Origin: Nocardiopsis mwathae
GTDB lineage: Bacteria > Actinomycetota > Actinomycetes > Streptosporangiales > Streptosporangiaceae
Direction: 5' to 3'
Length of the DNA stretch: 64,000 nt
Assembly: GCF_014201195.1 (NCBI RefSeq)
Contig: NZ_JACHDS010000001.1
Coordinates: forward strand, 558,001 to 622,000
Of this stretch, positions 1 through 10,357 are shown piece after piece; the stretch's first letter is position 1; each line of letters starts with the position of its first letter. The translations under genes were made by a program, and so were the position numbers. A model generated the notes under the pieces. It searched no databases. It saw only the letters and a program-made list of their open reading frames with translations, and was not told the DNA's origin.

Positions 1-2355
<2,355 letters not shown>

Positions 2356-2525
2356 ACCGCAGATGCTGGGTGCTCGCGCACACTATCGACTTCTTTCACC
2401 GCTTGTGGGTGGTGGGGTGGTTGGCGAAGATCGCGCACGACTCGTTTGTTTTTCATATTGTGCCGCTGTTGCGGCCCTGGTTTTCCACGCTGGCGGGGTT
2501 GTTCCTGTTGGTGGTGGTTGAGGGT

Positions 2526-2640
2526 TGCGGTGGTTTTGGCGGAGGGGAAACACCCGGTCTCATTCCGAACCCGGTCGTTAAGCCCTCCTGCGCTGATGGT
2601 ACTGCCCTGTGGTGGGGTGGGAGAGTAGGTCGCCGCCGCG
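2526..2640 (+). rRNA. rrf: 5S ribosomal RNA
   Basis: The gene lies about 170 bp after the 23S rRNA. The conserved 5S stretches CATTCCGAACCCGG, GATGGTACTGCC and GGGAGAGTAGG are present in order and at the right spacing. The terminal helix pairs 2527-2533 (GCGGTGG) with 2633-2639 (CCGCCGC). The 3' end flows directly into the rrn terminator. Ends are placed from the helix and may be off by 1-3 nt. Confidence 0.95.
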
Positions 2641-2650
2641 CGTTTTTGTT

Positions 2651-2687
2651 GGGGGGATCGCCTTTCGGGGTGGTCCCCCCTTTTTTT
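2651..2687 (+). terminator. rRNA operon intrinsic terminator
   Basis: A stem of about 12 bp (GGGGGGATCGCC paired with GGTGGTCCCCCC, with two G-U pairs) closes a short loop and is followed by TTTTTTT. It sits 10 nt after the 5S gene. It is the only classical T-tailed terminator seen in the window. Confidence 0.9.
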
Positions 2688-2741
2688 GTGCTGCCAGGGC
2701 TTGTGTGTTTGTGAACCCTGTGGGTGGGTGGGGTTGTTGTT

Positions 2742-2805
2742 CGTTGATCTCGGAGATATCGGGGTGAAAACCGGGCGGGATACCCCGATATCTCCGAGAT
2801 CAACG
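2742..2805. repeat. Dispersed palindromic element, copy A
   Basis: A perfect 23-bp inverted repeat: arms 2742-2764 and 2783-2805, with core GATCTCGGAGATATCGGGG, around an 18-nt loop containing CGGGCGGGATA. It follows the rrn terminator. Related copies lie at 31498-31573, 47303-47380 and 57269-57340, and a half copy at 35074-35105. The loops of the copies are also related, so this is a repeat family and not five unrelated hairpins. Confidence 0.9.
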
Positions 2806-2990
2806 GGGAGAGGGGCGCGGGAAGGGTGCCCCTCCCGCTGCCTCCTCGTCGCTGCTGTTGGTCTCGCCAGGTCACCCTGCCGGGGACCGTGGACGAGGCG
2901 CCCAGCGGTCCGTGATCCGCCGATACGTTTCCGAGGGGCTTGCGGCCGGCAACTAGCGGACCCGATGAGCGAGAGTGACACCATGGACCG

Positions 2991-3533
2991 ATGGATCGCA
3001 TGACCGAGGTGCGAACAGCGCACACTGCCGATCTCGGCGCTGCCGTTCTCGATGCCGCGCGGGCACTGCTCGTTGATGTCTTCGAGGGGGAACTCACCGA
3101 GGATGACTGGGAGCACTCGCTCGGCGGGATCCATGCTCTGGTGTGGGAGGGCGACGATCTCATCGGGCACGGGTCCGTGGTCCAGCGTCGGCTGATCCAC
3201 GGTGGCCGGGCGCTGCGTACGGGGTACGTGGAGGGTGTCGGCGTGCGGGCGGACCGTCGGCGGCATGGTCATGGTGGGGCGCTGATGGATGCCCTGGAGC
3301 GGGTGATACGCGGGGCGTATGATCTGGGGGCGCTCGGTGCGACCGATGAGGGCGCGGAGTTTTACAACGGGCGGGGCTGGCAGCGCTGGCAGGGGCCGAC
3401 GTCGGCGCTGACCCCTTCGGGGGTCACCCGCACCGCGGCGGAGGACGATTGCATCTACGTTCTTCCGGTTCAGGTCCCTCTCGACTTTTCCGGTGACCTG
3501 ATCTGCGACTGGCGCGACGGCGACGTCTGGTAG
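2991..3533 (+). CDS. aac(2')-I: Aminoglycoside 2'-N-acetyltransferase, AAC(2')-I family
   Basis: A GNAT-fold enzyme of 180 aa. Enzymes of this family transfer acetyl from acetyl-CoA to the 2'-amino group of aminoglycosides such as gentamicin and tobramycin; mycobacterial members are chromosomal. Family blocks seen: DWEHSLGGIHALVW, GYVEGVGVRADRR (acetyl-CoA-binding motif A), RGAYDLGALGATDEGAEFY, GRGWQRWQGPTSAL, and the C-terminal CDWRDGDVW, which closely matches mycobacterial AAC(2')-I proteins over the full length. Starts at 2991 or 3000 are both possible; neither has a clear Shine-Dalgarno. It lies between the rRNA operon and an ABC exporter. Whether it gives resistance or has a housekeeping role cannot be told from sequence. 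Confidence 0.88.
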   Translation: MDRMTEVRTAHTADLGAAVLDAARALLVDVFEGELTEDDWEHSLGGIHALVWEGDDLIGHGSVVQRRLIHGGRALRTGYVEGVGVRADRRRHGHGGALMDALERVIRGAYDLGALGATDEGAEFYNGRGWQRWQGPTSALTPSGVTRTAAEDDCIYVLPVQVPLDFSGDLICDWRDGDVW

Positions 3534-3667
3534 CGAGGTTCGCGGGGCGGCGGTGGAAGGGGGCACCCCCGCGAGGTCGATCTTCGACTGTCGATACTTG
3601 GCGGCGTGCGGGGAAGGGCGTCGCTATCCTTCCCTCGCCGAGGCTGGGTCCGTGGCGGACCGCGACC

Positions 3668-3749
3668 GCGATTCGCAGTGCGCGATTCGCAGTGCGCGAC
3701 TGGCAGTGCGCGACTGGCAGTGCGTGATTCGCGGTGCGTGATTCGCGGT
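3668..3749. repeat. 14-bp tandem repeat, six units
   Basis: Six adjoining units of 14 bp (the first lacks 2 bases) of the forms GCGCGATTCGCAGT, GCGCGACTGGCAGT and GCGTGATTCGCGGT. Variants occur as neighbouring pairs, which suggests stepwise duplication. It fills part of the 303-bp gap between the convergent acetyltransferase and ABC permease genes. The unit is not a multiple of 3 and no gene covers it. An imperfect GGGAAGG/CCTTCCC hairpin lies just before it near 3612-3637. Nothing else is seen in the gap. Confidence 0.85.
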
Positions 3750-3836
3750 GCGCGGTCCGTCGGGATCCCGTGGTGCTCGCTCAGTTCCGCTGCCCGTCGA
3801 TTTTTCCGCCGGGTTCCCTTCGCCGGGCCCCTCTTG

Positions 3837-4607
3837 TCAGATTCCGCGGCGCATGGCGCGGGTGCCGAGGAGCAGGCCGAGGACGGCGATGGCGAGCGCG
3901 GCGAGGGTGCCGTACAGGACCGATGGGTCGGCCAGCTGTCCGGCGAGCAGGGCGCGTTCGGCTTCGACGATGAAGGTGATCGGGTTGAACATCGCGATCG
4001 CCTGCAGCCAGGCCGGACCGGACTCGACGGGGAGCATCACCCCGGACAGCAATAGCAGGGGGAACATCAGCAGCTGCGTGACCTCGTAGAACAGCTCACC
4101 GCGTGGGTGCGACGCGATCGCCAGGACGAACGACAGCGCACCCAGGCCGATTCCCAGCACCAGCAGGAGAGCCAGTCCGGCCAGCAGTCCCGCCATGTGG
4201 ATCTGGAACCCCAGGGGGACCGCCAGGGCGATGAGGAGGGCCGACTGGGCCAGCAGGATCACCATTTCCTTCAGCGTTCGGCCGACCAGCAGGGCCGATC
4301 GGTCGAGCGGGGTGACCAGCATGCGCTCCATCGATCCGCTGAGGAGTTCGACCAGCATGTTGTACCCGGCGAGCATGGGACCGAACAGGCACATCATGAC
4401 CAGGATGCCGGGCACGAACCACTGCCATGACGCCCCACCGCCACCGAAGTCCTGCGTTCCCGCCAGCAGCGAACCGAACAGGACGAGGAACAGCAGCGGT
4501 TGGGCCATGGCGGTCAGCAGGCGCATCGGCTCGTGCAGGACCGGGGCGAGTTCTCGGGTGAACATGGTCCGGGTGTCGCGGGCGAACTTCGCGGCTGCCG
4601 TGCTCAT
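3837..4607 (-). CDS. ABC-2 type exporter permease (DrrB-like)
   Basis: A 256-aa membrane protein with about six hydrophobic segments, of the ABC-2 permease family that exports drugs, lipids or polysaccharides. Seen: an N-terminal cytoplasmic helix (RDTRTMFTRELAPVLHEP), then hydrophobic stretches including LLFLVLFGSLL, LVLGIGLGALSFVLAIA, LLMFPLLLLSGVMLP and LAALAIAVLGLLLG, and the typical SGSMERMLVTPLDR loop. The start at 4607 is chosen because GAAGGAG lies 7 nt upstream; an earlier ATG at 4727 overlaps the ATPase stop (ATGA) but gives a low-complexity leader. It pairs with the upstream ATPase. The substrate is unknown. Confidence 0.88.
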   Translation of the reverse strand: MSTAAAKFARDTRTMFTRELAPVLHEPMRLLTAMAQPLLFLVLFGSLLAGTQDFGGGGASWQWFVPGILVMMCLFGPMLAGYNMLVELLSGSMERMLVTPLDRSALLVGRTLKEMVILLAQSALLIALAVPLGFQIHMAGLLAGLALLLVLGIGLGALSFVLAIASHPRGELFYEVTQLLMFPLLLLSGVMLPVESGPAWLQAIAMFNPITFIVEAERALLAGQLADPSVLYGTLAALAIAVLGLLLGTRAMRRGI

Positions 4608-4723
4608 CGTGGGTCTCCTTCTCAGGTGAGGGGTGCGTCCGCCATGTCGGTCCGCCATGCGTCGGTCGGCCATGGATGGAACGAGGACCGGGGTGGGGTG
4701 GGGGCCGCGGCGTTCCGTGCGGG

Positions 4724-5695
4724 TCATGCGTCGCCGCCCTCCTGCTCGCTTTCGCGCAGGGTGCGTCCGGTGAGTGCGAGGAAGACGTCGTCCAAGGTGG
4801 GGCGGGCTGTTTCGGCGGAGACGATCTCGACCTCGGCCGATTCCGCCACACGCAGATAATCCGGCAGCACCTCGCCCGCGTTCGTGACGCGCACGCGGAC
4901 GGTGGTCCGGTCGGTCTCGATGGCGTCCGGTGCGGCGAACCGCGCGGCGACCCGGGCGGCTCGGGCCGCTTCGCGCTCATCCGGGGCCCTGAGGGTGATG
5001 AGGTCGCCCGCCAGGTCGCCCTTCAGCTTCTCGGCGCTGCCGTCGGCGATGACCCGGCCGTGGTCGACGATCACCACCCGTTCCGCCATCGTGTCGGCCT
5101 CCTCCAGGTAGTGGGTGGTGAGGAAGAGCGTCGTGCCGTACTCCTCGCGCAGTCGCAGGATGTGCTGCCAGATGTCAGCTCGGCTCTGCGGGTCGAGGCC
5201 GGTCGAGGGCTCATCGAGGAAGAGCAGCCGGGGACGGTGGATGAGTCCCATCGCGATGTCGAGGCGGCGGCGCTGGCCGCCCGAGAGCGTTGTGGGGGTG
5301 CGCTTCGCCAGTGGGCTGAGCTCCAGCAGGTCGAGGGTCTCGTCGGCGCGGCGGCGGGCGGCGGACCGAGTGAGTCCGTAGCAGCACCCTTGCGTCACCA
5401 GCTCGTCGCGAACCCTGTACTCCTCGCCCGCGCTGGTCTTCTGCCCGACGTAGCCGATCCGTGCGCGTACGCCGGCGGGGTCGGTGACGACGTCGACACC
5501 GGCGACCACCGCCGTTCCCGAGGTCGGCGGCAGCAGCGACGTCAGCATGCGCAGGCTCGTCGATTTCCCGGCTCCGTTCGGGCCGAGGAAGGCGACCGGT
5601 CGGCCGGCTTCGACGTCGAGGTCCAGCCCGCGCACGGCCTCGATGGTCCCTCCCTTCACCTTGAAGCTCCGGGTCAGTTTTCGGGCATGGATCAT
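4724..5695 (-). CDS. ABC transporter ATP-binding protein (DrrA-like)
   Basis: A 323-aa cytoplasmic ATPase that powers the downstream permease. Seen: Walker A GPNGAGKST near residue 40, Q-loop region YVGQKTSAGEEYRVRDEL, signature LSGGQRRRLDIAMGL, Walker B LLFLDEPSTGLDP and the switch histidine in FLTTHYLEEAD. After the ATPase core there is a domain of about 90 residues, as in DrrA-type proteins, ending in DDVFLALTGRTL. The start at 5695 has AGGAGG a few bases upstream. DrrAB pairs export anthracyclines or other hydrophobic compounds, but the type also includes lipid exporters; no biosynthetic genes nearby point to a cargo. Confidence 0.92.
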   Translation of the reverse strand: MIHARKLTRSFKVKGGTIEAVRGLDLDVEAGRPVAFLGPNGAGKSTSLRMLTSLLPPTSGTAVVAGVDVVTDPAGVRARIGYVGQKTSAGEEYRVRDELVTQGCCYGLTRSAARRRADETLDLLELSPLAKRTPTTLSGGQRRRLDIAMGLIHRPRLLFLDEPSTGLDPQSRADIWQHILRLREEYGTTLFLTTHYLEEADTMAERVVIVDHGRVIADGSAEKLKGDLAGDLITLRAPDEREAARAARVAARFAAPDAIETDRTTVRVRVTNAGEVLPDYLRVAESAEVEIVSAETARPTLDDVFLALTGRTLRESEQEGGDA

Positions 5696-5812
5696 GGTCC
5701 CCTCCTGGGGCGCTGTTCGGTGGGATCCGGGCATGGCGAATAGGCCCTGATTCGGCGGGCTCGGTGGAAGCCGGACCATCTTCGTCGACGTAATCCCGGA
5801 AATACAAACGCG

Positions 5813-5828
5813 AATGTACGTTCACATT
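5813..5828. promoter_or_regulatory. Candidate operator AATGT-N6-ACATT
   Basis: An inverted repeat AATGT ACGTTC ACATT lies 118 bp upstream of the ABC ATPase start, in a patch richer in A and T than its surroundings. Size and symmetry fit a TetR- or MarR-type operator for the exporter. No regulator gene is adjacent, so the assignment is weak. Confidence 0.35.
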
Positions 5829-6499
5829 TCTCTGACCTGCGGAAACGTGGCCATTAAGGGGTCGTGGGCGCATGCCGGAGGGTGATTGCCGCCGCTGAAT
5901 GCGGCATTGCTCGGGGATGCGGAGAACCGGGAGACTTCGGTGGCGGAACGGTGCGATTTCCGGGTGGCCGATGGTGGCGATGCGTTGCTCGATGCTTCGC
6001 TCGGTACGTACGGGCGGTCAGTGCTCCCGCCGAGGGGGCGTGCCTCCGAGGGCGGGGCGGTCGCCGGGGCGTTCACGGTCGCCGGGGCGTTCACGGACGC
6101 CGGGCGGCCGTCGACGGCCGGCGGATGGTGAGGTGGTGGATCGTCGGCGTGCGGCATGTTGCGAAGTGACATGATGCACACTGGTTTGCGGGTGGCCGGT
6201 AGGCGGGGTCCCTGCAAGATGGCTGGTCGGCGGCCACCGGTGCCAGGAGTCGTTTCGCCTGATCTGTCCGACGCTTCCCCGGGTTTCGGGCGTTGACGCC
6301 CCGACCTAAGAGCACGGTGAGAACCCCGTCGGCGGCAGGCTGGGGCGGCGTTGTGGTAGGCGGGGAAAGGTATCGTGTTCCGGGAGGGTAGCGGCGATAT
6401 CCCCCGCAGCGCCGGTGCCGATCCAGATCTTCGCAGAACCGATTCGACCCATGCACGCGTAGTGACGTGTGAACGCTGTCGCATGCTGGGGGATCGAGA
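5829..6499. other. Intergenic region before the PBP gene, with an 18-bp direct repeat
   Basis: About 670 bp without a gene I can support. It contains two adjoining copies of an 18-bp unit, GTCGCCGGGGCGTTCACG, at 6060-6077 and 6078-6095, with a degenerate third start after them. Open frames across it have no domain character. It must hold the promoters of the divergent exporter and PBP genes, but no clear -35/-10 pair was found. Confidence 0.5.
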
Positions 6500-9400
6500 G
6501 TGCCAGGGGGCCACCAACTGAGTGAGAGCACGAACGGCGGCGGCCAGAGGGAGCCGCGCCCTGAAGCTGACACGCCCGAAAACGACGAAGCTGCGGCTAT
6601 GGACGGTATCGAACCCCAGGACTCAGTACCCGACGCGCCGGACGACAACGCGGATGACAGGACCGAGGTCATCTCTCCGCTGGCGGAGAGTTCCGAGTCG
6701 GGTGGAACCGGATCCACCCCTTCGGAGCCGGCCCCCGAGGCGAGCGACGAGGCCCCTACCGCATCGGTGACCGAAACCACCGGGGCGGACGCTTCGGAGC
6801 AGGCCGAGTCGGCCCCCGACGGCGACCCCGCCGAAGGTGCCGAAGGTACTGCCGACGACGCAGTCGGCCCCTCCACCAGCGGCTCTTCCGAGGACTCCGA
6901 CGGCGGCTCCGAGGGCTTCGGCTGGTTCGAGGCGTCCGGCGGTGAGGCGCCTGCGGCCGATCCCTCCGATGCCGACGGGTCCTCGTCGTCAAGCGCGTTC
7001 AAGGACAGCGGAAGCTTCTTCCGCGACCGTGTTGCCCGAACCCTTGCCGAGCAGGGGTACAGCCTCGGTGACGATGGCGTCATCTCGGATGCCGACACGA
7101 CCTCCTCATCGACGAAGGCGGTCGATGACGATGAGGACGGGGACGACTCCAGGGACGGTGTCGGCGCCTCTGACGACGTCGACGGCTCCGGTGCGTCCGA
7201 CGCCGGCGGTGCCGCTGACACCGCCGATTCCGCCGTCGGGGCAGGCCACGCGGACGACGCCGGAGACGATGCCGACGTCCTCGACGCCGCCGGTGACGAC
7301 GTCGAGGAAACCGTCGTCACCACTCCTGTCGCAGCTGACTCCGTTTCCGACAAGGCCGAGCACGATTCCGTGTGGGACCCGGAGGGCACGGCCGCCTTCA
7401 CACCCGTCTGGGATGAGGAGGAGGACGAGACGGAGACCGCCGCGGCCGGTGCCCCCGCGGCGCCCGGCGCCACGGGCTCCGGCGGCGCCGGAGCGTCGGC
7501 CGGTTCCGCCGACTCCGTTGACTCCCCCGGAGACGACTCCTCCCGGGACGGTGCCGACTCCACCCGTCCCAACGCCACTGCGGCCGGGGCGGCCGATGGA
7601 GACGGGGCCGACGGCGGCGACGCCTCCGACCCCTCCGAGGAGGCTTCCTCCGACGCGACGACCCCCGTCGACGCGGGGGCGCTCGCCGGAGCCGGGTTGG
7701 GTACCGCTGCCGCCGCGGGTGCGGCCTCGGCCTCCGGCTCCCGGGAGACGCCGGACGGCCGGGACACGGCCGACGCCGCACACGCGGCGGGGACGACCGC
7801 GACCTTCGACGTCCCCGACATGTCCGGTGCTGCCGGTGGCCCCGCTGGAGGCGGCCCCGCGGCAGCGGCGGGCGCGGGCGGCCTCGCGGCCGCCGTCTCG
7901 AAGGCGAAGAAGGCCGGGAAGTCCAAGGGCGAGAAGAAGGGCGGCGCCAAGCCGAAGAAGCCGCTGTGGCTGCGCCTCACGATGGGCGGGCTCATCACCG
8001 CCGGCGTGTTCGTGCTGCTGGGGGTCATCGGCTTCGGTGTCGCCTACGCGACGATCGAGGTCCCGGACGGCACCCAGGCCGCCGCCACCGAGCAGGGCTC
8101 CACCTTCTACTACGCCGATGGCGAGACCGAGTTCGCCTACCGGGGAACGGACCGGGAGCCGATCACCTACGAGGAGATCCCCGAGGTCGTCCAGGACGCC
8201 GTCATCTCCGCCGAGGACCGCGGGTTCTGGTCGGAGCCCGGCGTCTCGCTCAGCGGTACGATGCGCGCCGTGTGGTCCACGGTCACCGGCCAGCAGGTCC
8301 AGGGTGGTTCCACCATCACCCAGCAGATGGTCCGCGGCTACTACGACGGTCTGAGCAAGGACAGGTCGATCACCCGCAAGGTGAAGGAGATCGTCATCTC
8401 CCTCAAGGTCGACCAGTCCAAGGACAAACAGTGGGTGATGGAGAACTATCTCAACACCATCTACTTCGGTCGCCAGGCCTACGGCATCCAGGCCGCCGCG
8501 CAGGCGTACTTCCACAAGGACGTCGGCGAACTCAACGCCTCGGAGGCCGCGTTCCTCGCCGCCGCGATCCAGCAGCCCACTCTGTTCGGCCAGGCCGACG
8601 AGGACTACACGGCGAATATGGAGGAGCGCTGGCAGTACGTCATGAACGGCATGGTCACGATGAACGGCAAGGACGCCGACATCGGGATCACGCAGGCTGA
8701 GGCGGACGAGGCCGAGTTCCCCAAGCCGGACGAGCAGACCCCGCAGAGCGACCTCAGCGGGTACAAGGGCTACATGTTCCAGCAGGCCATGCGGGAGCTG
8801 GAAGACCTCGGCTACTCCGAGGACCTCATCAACCGCGGCGGTTTCAAGATCGTCACGACGTTCGACGAGGACCTCATGGAGAAGGCGAAGCAGGCGGTGG
8901 AGTCCACCCAGGGCATGGAATCCCTGCCCGAGCACGTCCAGGCGGGTCTGGCCGCCATCGAACCGAAGACCGGTGAGGTCAAGGCGTTCTACGGTGGCAA
9001 GGACTTCATCGAGAACCAGTACGACAGCGCCTTCAGCGGCAGCGCGCAGGCGGGTTCCGCGTTCAAGCCCTATACGCTCGCGGCGGCGCTTACGGAGGGC
9101 TACAGCGTCGACAGTGTGGTGGACGGCAGTTCGCCGATGGCGGTTCCCGGCGGCGGGTCGATCCGCAACGCCGGAGGGGTCAGCTACGGCCCGCTGACCC
9201 TGACCCAGGCCACCGCGAAGTCGAGCAACACCGCCTACGTGCGGCTCAACGAGCAGGTCGGCGGGGACAAGACGGCGGATGCAGCGGAGGCGGCGGGTCT
9301 TCCGGCCGCCTCCATGACCGAGGAGCAGCGCGCGGCGATGTCGTTCCCGCTGGGGATCTCCAGCGTGCGTCCGGTGGACCAGGCCAGCGGGTTCGCGACG

Positions 9401-10126
9401 TTCGCCAACGGCGGCGAGCACATCGAGGCGCACGTCGTCAAGAAGATCGTCAACAAGGACGGCGACGACGAGCGACCCGAGGTCGACAAGGAGCGGGCGT
9501 TCGACGAGAGCGTCGCCAACGACGTCACCTATGCGCTGGAGTCCGTCGTCAACGGCGGTACGGGCAGCAGGGCGGCGCTGGGCCGTCCGGCGGCCGGCAA
9601 GACCGGGACCACCGACGGAAACGTCGCCACCTGGTTCGTGGGGTACACCCCGCAGCTCGCCACGGCGATGACGGTCTACAGCGACGACAACAAGGCCGTC
9701 GTCGTCCCCGGCTGGGGTGTGGTCCAGGGCGGTACGCTCTCGACGTCCATCTGGCAGAAGTTCATGTCGATGGCCATGGAGGGCGAGGACATCGAGTCCT
9801 TCCCCGGACGCAGCGGTGGCGGAACGATCCATAACTGGGCGCCGAACGTTCCGGAACCCGAGGTGGAGGCTCCGCCGCAGGACCAGGGGCAGCAGCAGCC
9901 GGAGCAGCAGCCGGAGCAGCAGCCGGAGCTTCCGCCTGAGAACGGCGGAGGGAACGGCAACGGCGGCGGTGTGAGCCCGCCCGATGGCGGTGACGGCACG
10001 GGTGACGGCGGTGGTCACCAGCCCGACCCGGGTGGTGGTGAGGACCTCGGCGGCGGAGGCGGCCACGAGGGTGGCGATATTCCGCCACCGGGCGGCGGCG
10101 GTGGCGGCACCGCCGGCCCCGGTTGA
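6500..10126 (+). CDS. Class A penicillin-binding protein with long acidic N-terminal extension
   Basis: A bifunctional peptidoglycan synthase of 1208 aa; class A PBPs are usually 650-850 aa. Order: a low-complexity Asp/Glu/Ser/Ala/Gly-rich cytoplasmic region (1-465), a Lys-rich stretch (about 467-490), one membrane helix (about 492-516), a GT51 glycosyltransferase domain with catalytic E572 in EDRGFW and GGSTITQQM, then a transpeptidase domain with S853-A-F-K856, S908-S-N and K1034-T-G-T. The C-terminus is a Gln/Pro then Gly-rich tail. GTG start with GGGGGA upstream. It polymerises and crosslinks cell-wall glycan outside the membrane. All catalytic motifs are intact. The extension may bind partner proteins; that is inference. 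Confidence 0.93.
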   Translation: MPGGHQLSESTNGGGQREPRPEADTPENDEAAAMDGIEPQDSVPDAPDDNADDRTEVISPLAESSESGGTGSTPSEPAPEASDEAPTASVTETTGADASEQAESAPDGDPAEGAEGTADDAVGPSTSGSSEDSDGGSEGFGWFEASGGEAPAADPSDADGSSSSSAFKDSGSFFRDRVARTLAEQGYSLGDDGVISDADTTSSSTKAVDDDEDGDDSRDGVGASDDVDGSGASDAGGAADTADSAVGAGHADDAGDDADVLDAAGDDVEETVVTTPVAADSVSDKAEHDSVWDPEGTAAFTPVWDEEEDETETAAAGAPAAPGATGSGGAGASAGSADSVDSPGDDSSRDGADSTRPNATAAGAADGDGADGGDASDPSEEASSDATTPVDAGALAGAGLGTAAAAGAASASGSRETPDGRDTADAAHAAGTTATFDVPDMSGAAGGPAGGGPAAAAGAGGLAAAVSKAKKAGKSKGEKKGGAKPKKPLWLRLTMGGLITAGVFVLLGVIGFGVAYATIEVPDGTQAAATEQGSTFYYADGETEFAYRGTDREPITYEEIPEVVQDAVISAEDRGFWSEPGVSLSGTMRAVWSTVTGQQVQGGSTITQQMVRGYYDGLSKDRSITRKVKEIVISLKVDQSKDKQWVMENYLNTIYFGRQAYGIQAAAQAYFHKDVGELNASEAAFLAAAIQQPTLFGQADEDYTANMEERWQYVMNGMVTMNGKDADIGITQAEADEAEFPKPDEQTPQSDLSGYKGYMFQQAMRELEDLGYSEDLINRGGFKIVTTFDEDLMEKAKQAVESTQGMESLPEHVQAGLAAIEPKTGEVKAFYGGKDFIENQYDSAFSGSAQAGSAFKPYTLAAALTEGYSVDSVVDGSSPMAVPGGGSIRNAGGVSYGPLTLTQATAKSSNTAYVRLNEQVGGDKTADAAEAAGLPAASMTEEQRAAMSFPLGISSVRPVDQASGFATFANGGEHIEAHVVKKIVNKDGDDERPEVDKERAFDESVANDVTYALESVVNGGTGSRAALGRPAAGKTGTTDGNVATWFVGYTPQLATAMTVYSDDNKAVVVPGWGVVQGGTLSTSIWQKFMSMAMEGEDIESFPGRSGGGTIHNWAPNVPEPEVEAPPQDQGQQQPEQQPEQQPELPPENGGGNGNGGGVSPPDGGDGTGDGGGHQPDPGGGEDLGGGGGHEGGDIPPPGGGGGGTAGPG

Positions 10127-10294
10127 AGGGGAGTTCCGGAGTGGCTCGGCCGGTGAGCCGCCTCAGGGCGAGCTGACCGGCCGCTCCGGCCCGGTCCCCG
10201 CGGATCCCTGTGGTCCCCGTGCTTCTCTCCGATGGGGAGCACGAGGGGGACGAAGCGCACGGGGCATCTCGTGGAGGACCGCTCGGTCACGACG

Positions 10295-10339
10295 ACGGCG
10301 GTGGCCGGACCCCTGCGGTGGGGGTCCGGCCACCGCCGT
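10295..10339. terminator. Perfect 19-bp hairpin between convergent genes
   Basis: Arms 10295-10313 and 10321-10339 pair perfectly over 19 bp around a 7-nt loop. It lies between the stop of the PBP gene (+) and the stop of the cyclase-like gene (-). There is no T-tract, as is common for actinomycete terminators. It probably serves both directions. Confidence 0.75.
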
Positions 10340-10357
10340 TTCGGTGGCGGCCGCCGT

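Noticed and set aside
3553-4055. Plus-strand frames running through the tandem repeat
   Set aside because: The 14-bp unit shifts frame at each copy, the translations are low-complexity, and the frames run into the antisense of the ABC permease.
4608-4723. A longer start for the ABC permease that overlaps the ATPase stop
   Set aside because: It would add 40 residues of repeated low-complexity sequence, while GAAGGAG lies at the right distance before the ATG at 4607. Not fully excluded.
5822-6517. A 231-codon minus-strand frame in the gap before the PBP gene, and overlapping plus-strand frames
   Set aside because: Arg/Pro/Ser-rich translation without hydrophobic core or motif, no ribosome site, and it crosses the PBP start region.
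7106-10066. A 986-codon frame on the minus strand opposite the PBP gene, and a 645-codon frame at 6091-8028
   Set aside because: Both mirror the codon bias of the PBP gene. The plus strand carries intact GT51 and transpeptidase motifs; the minus frames show no recognisable fold.
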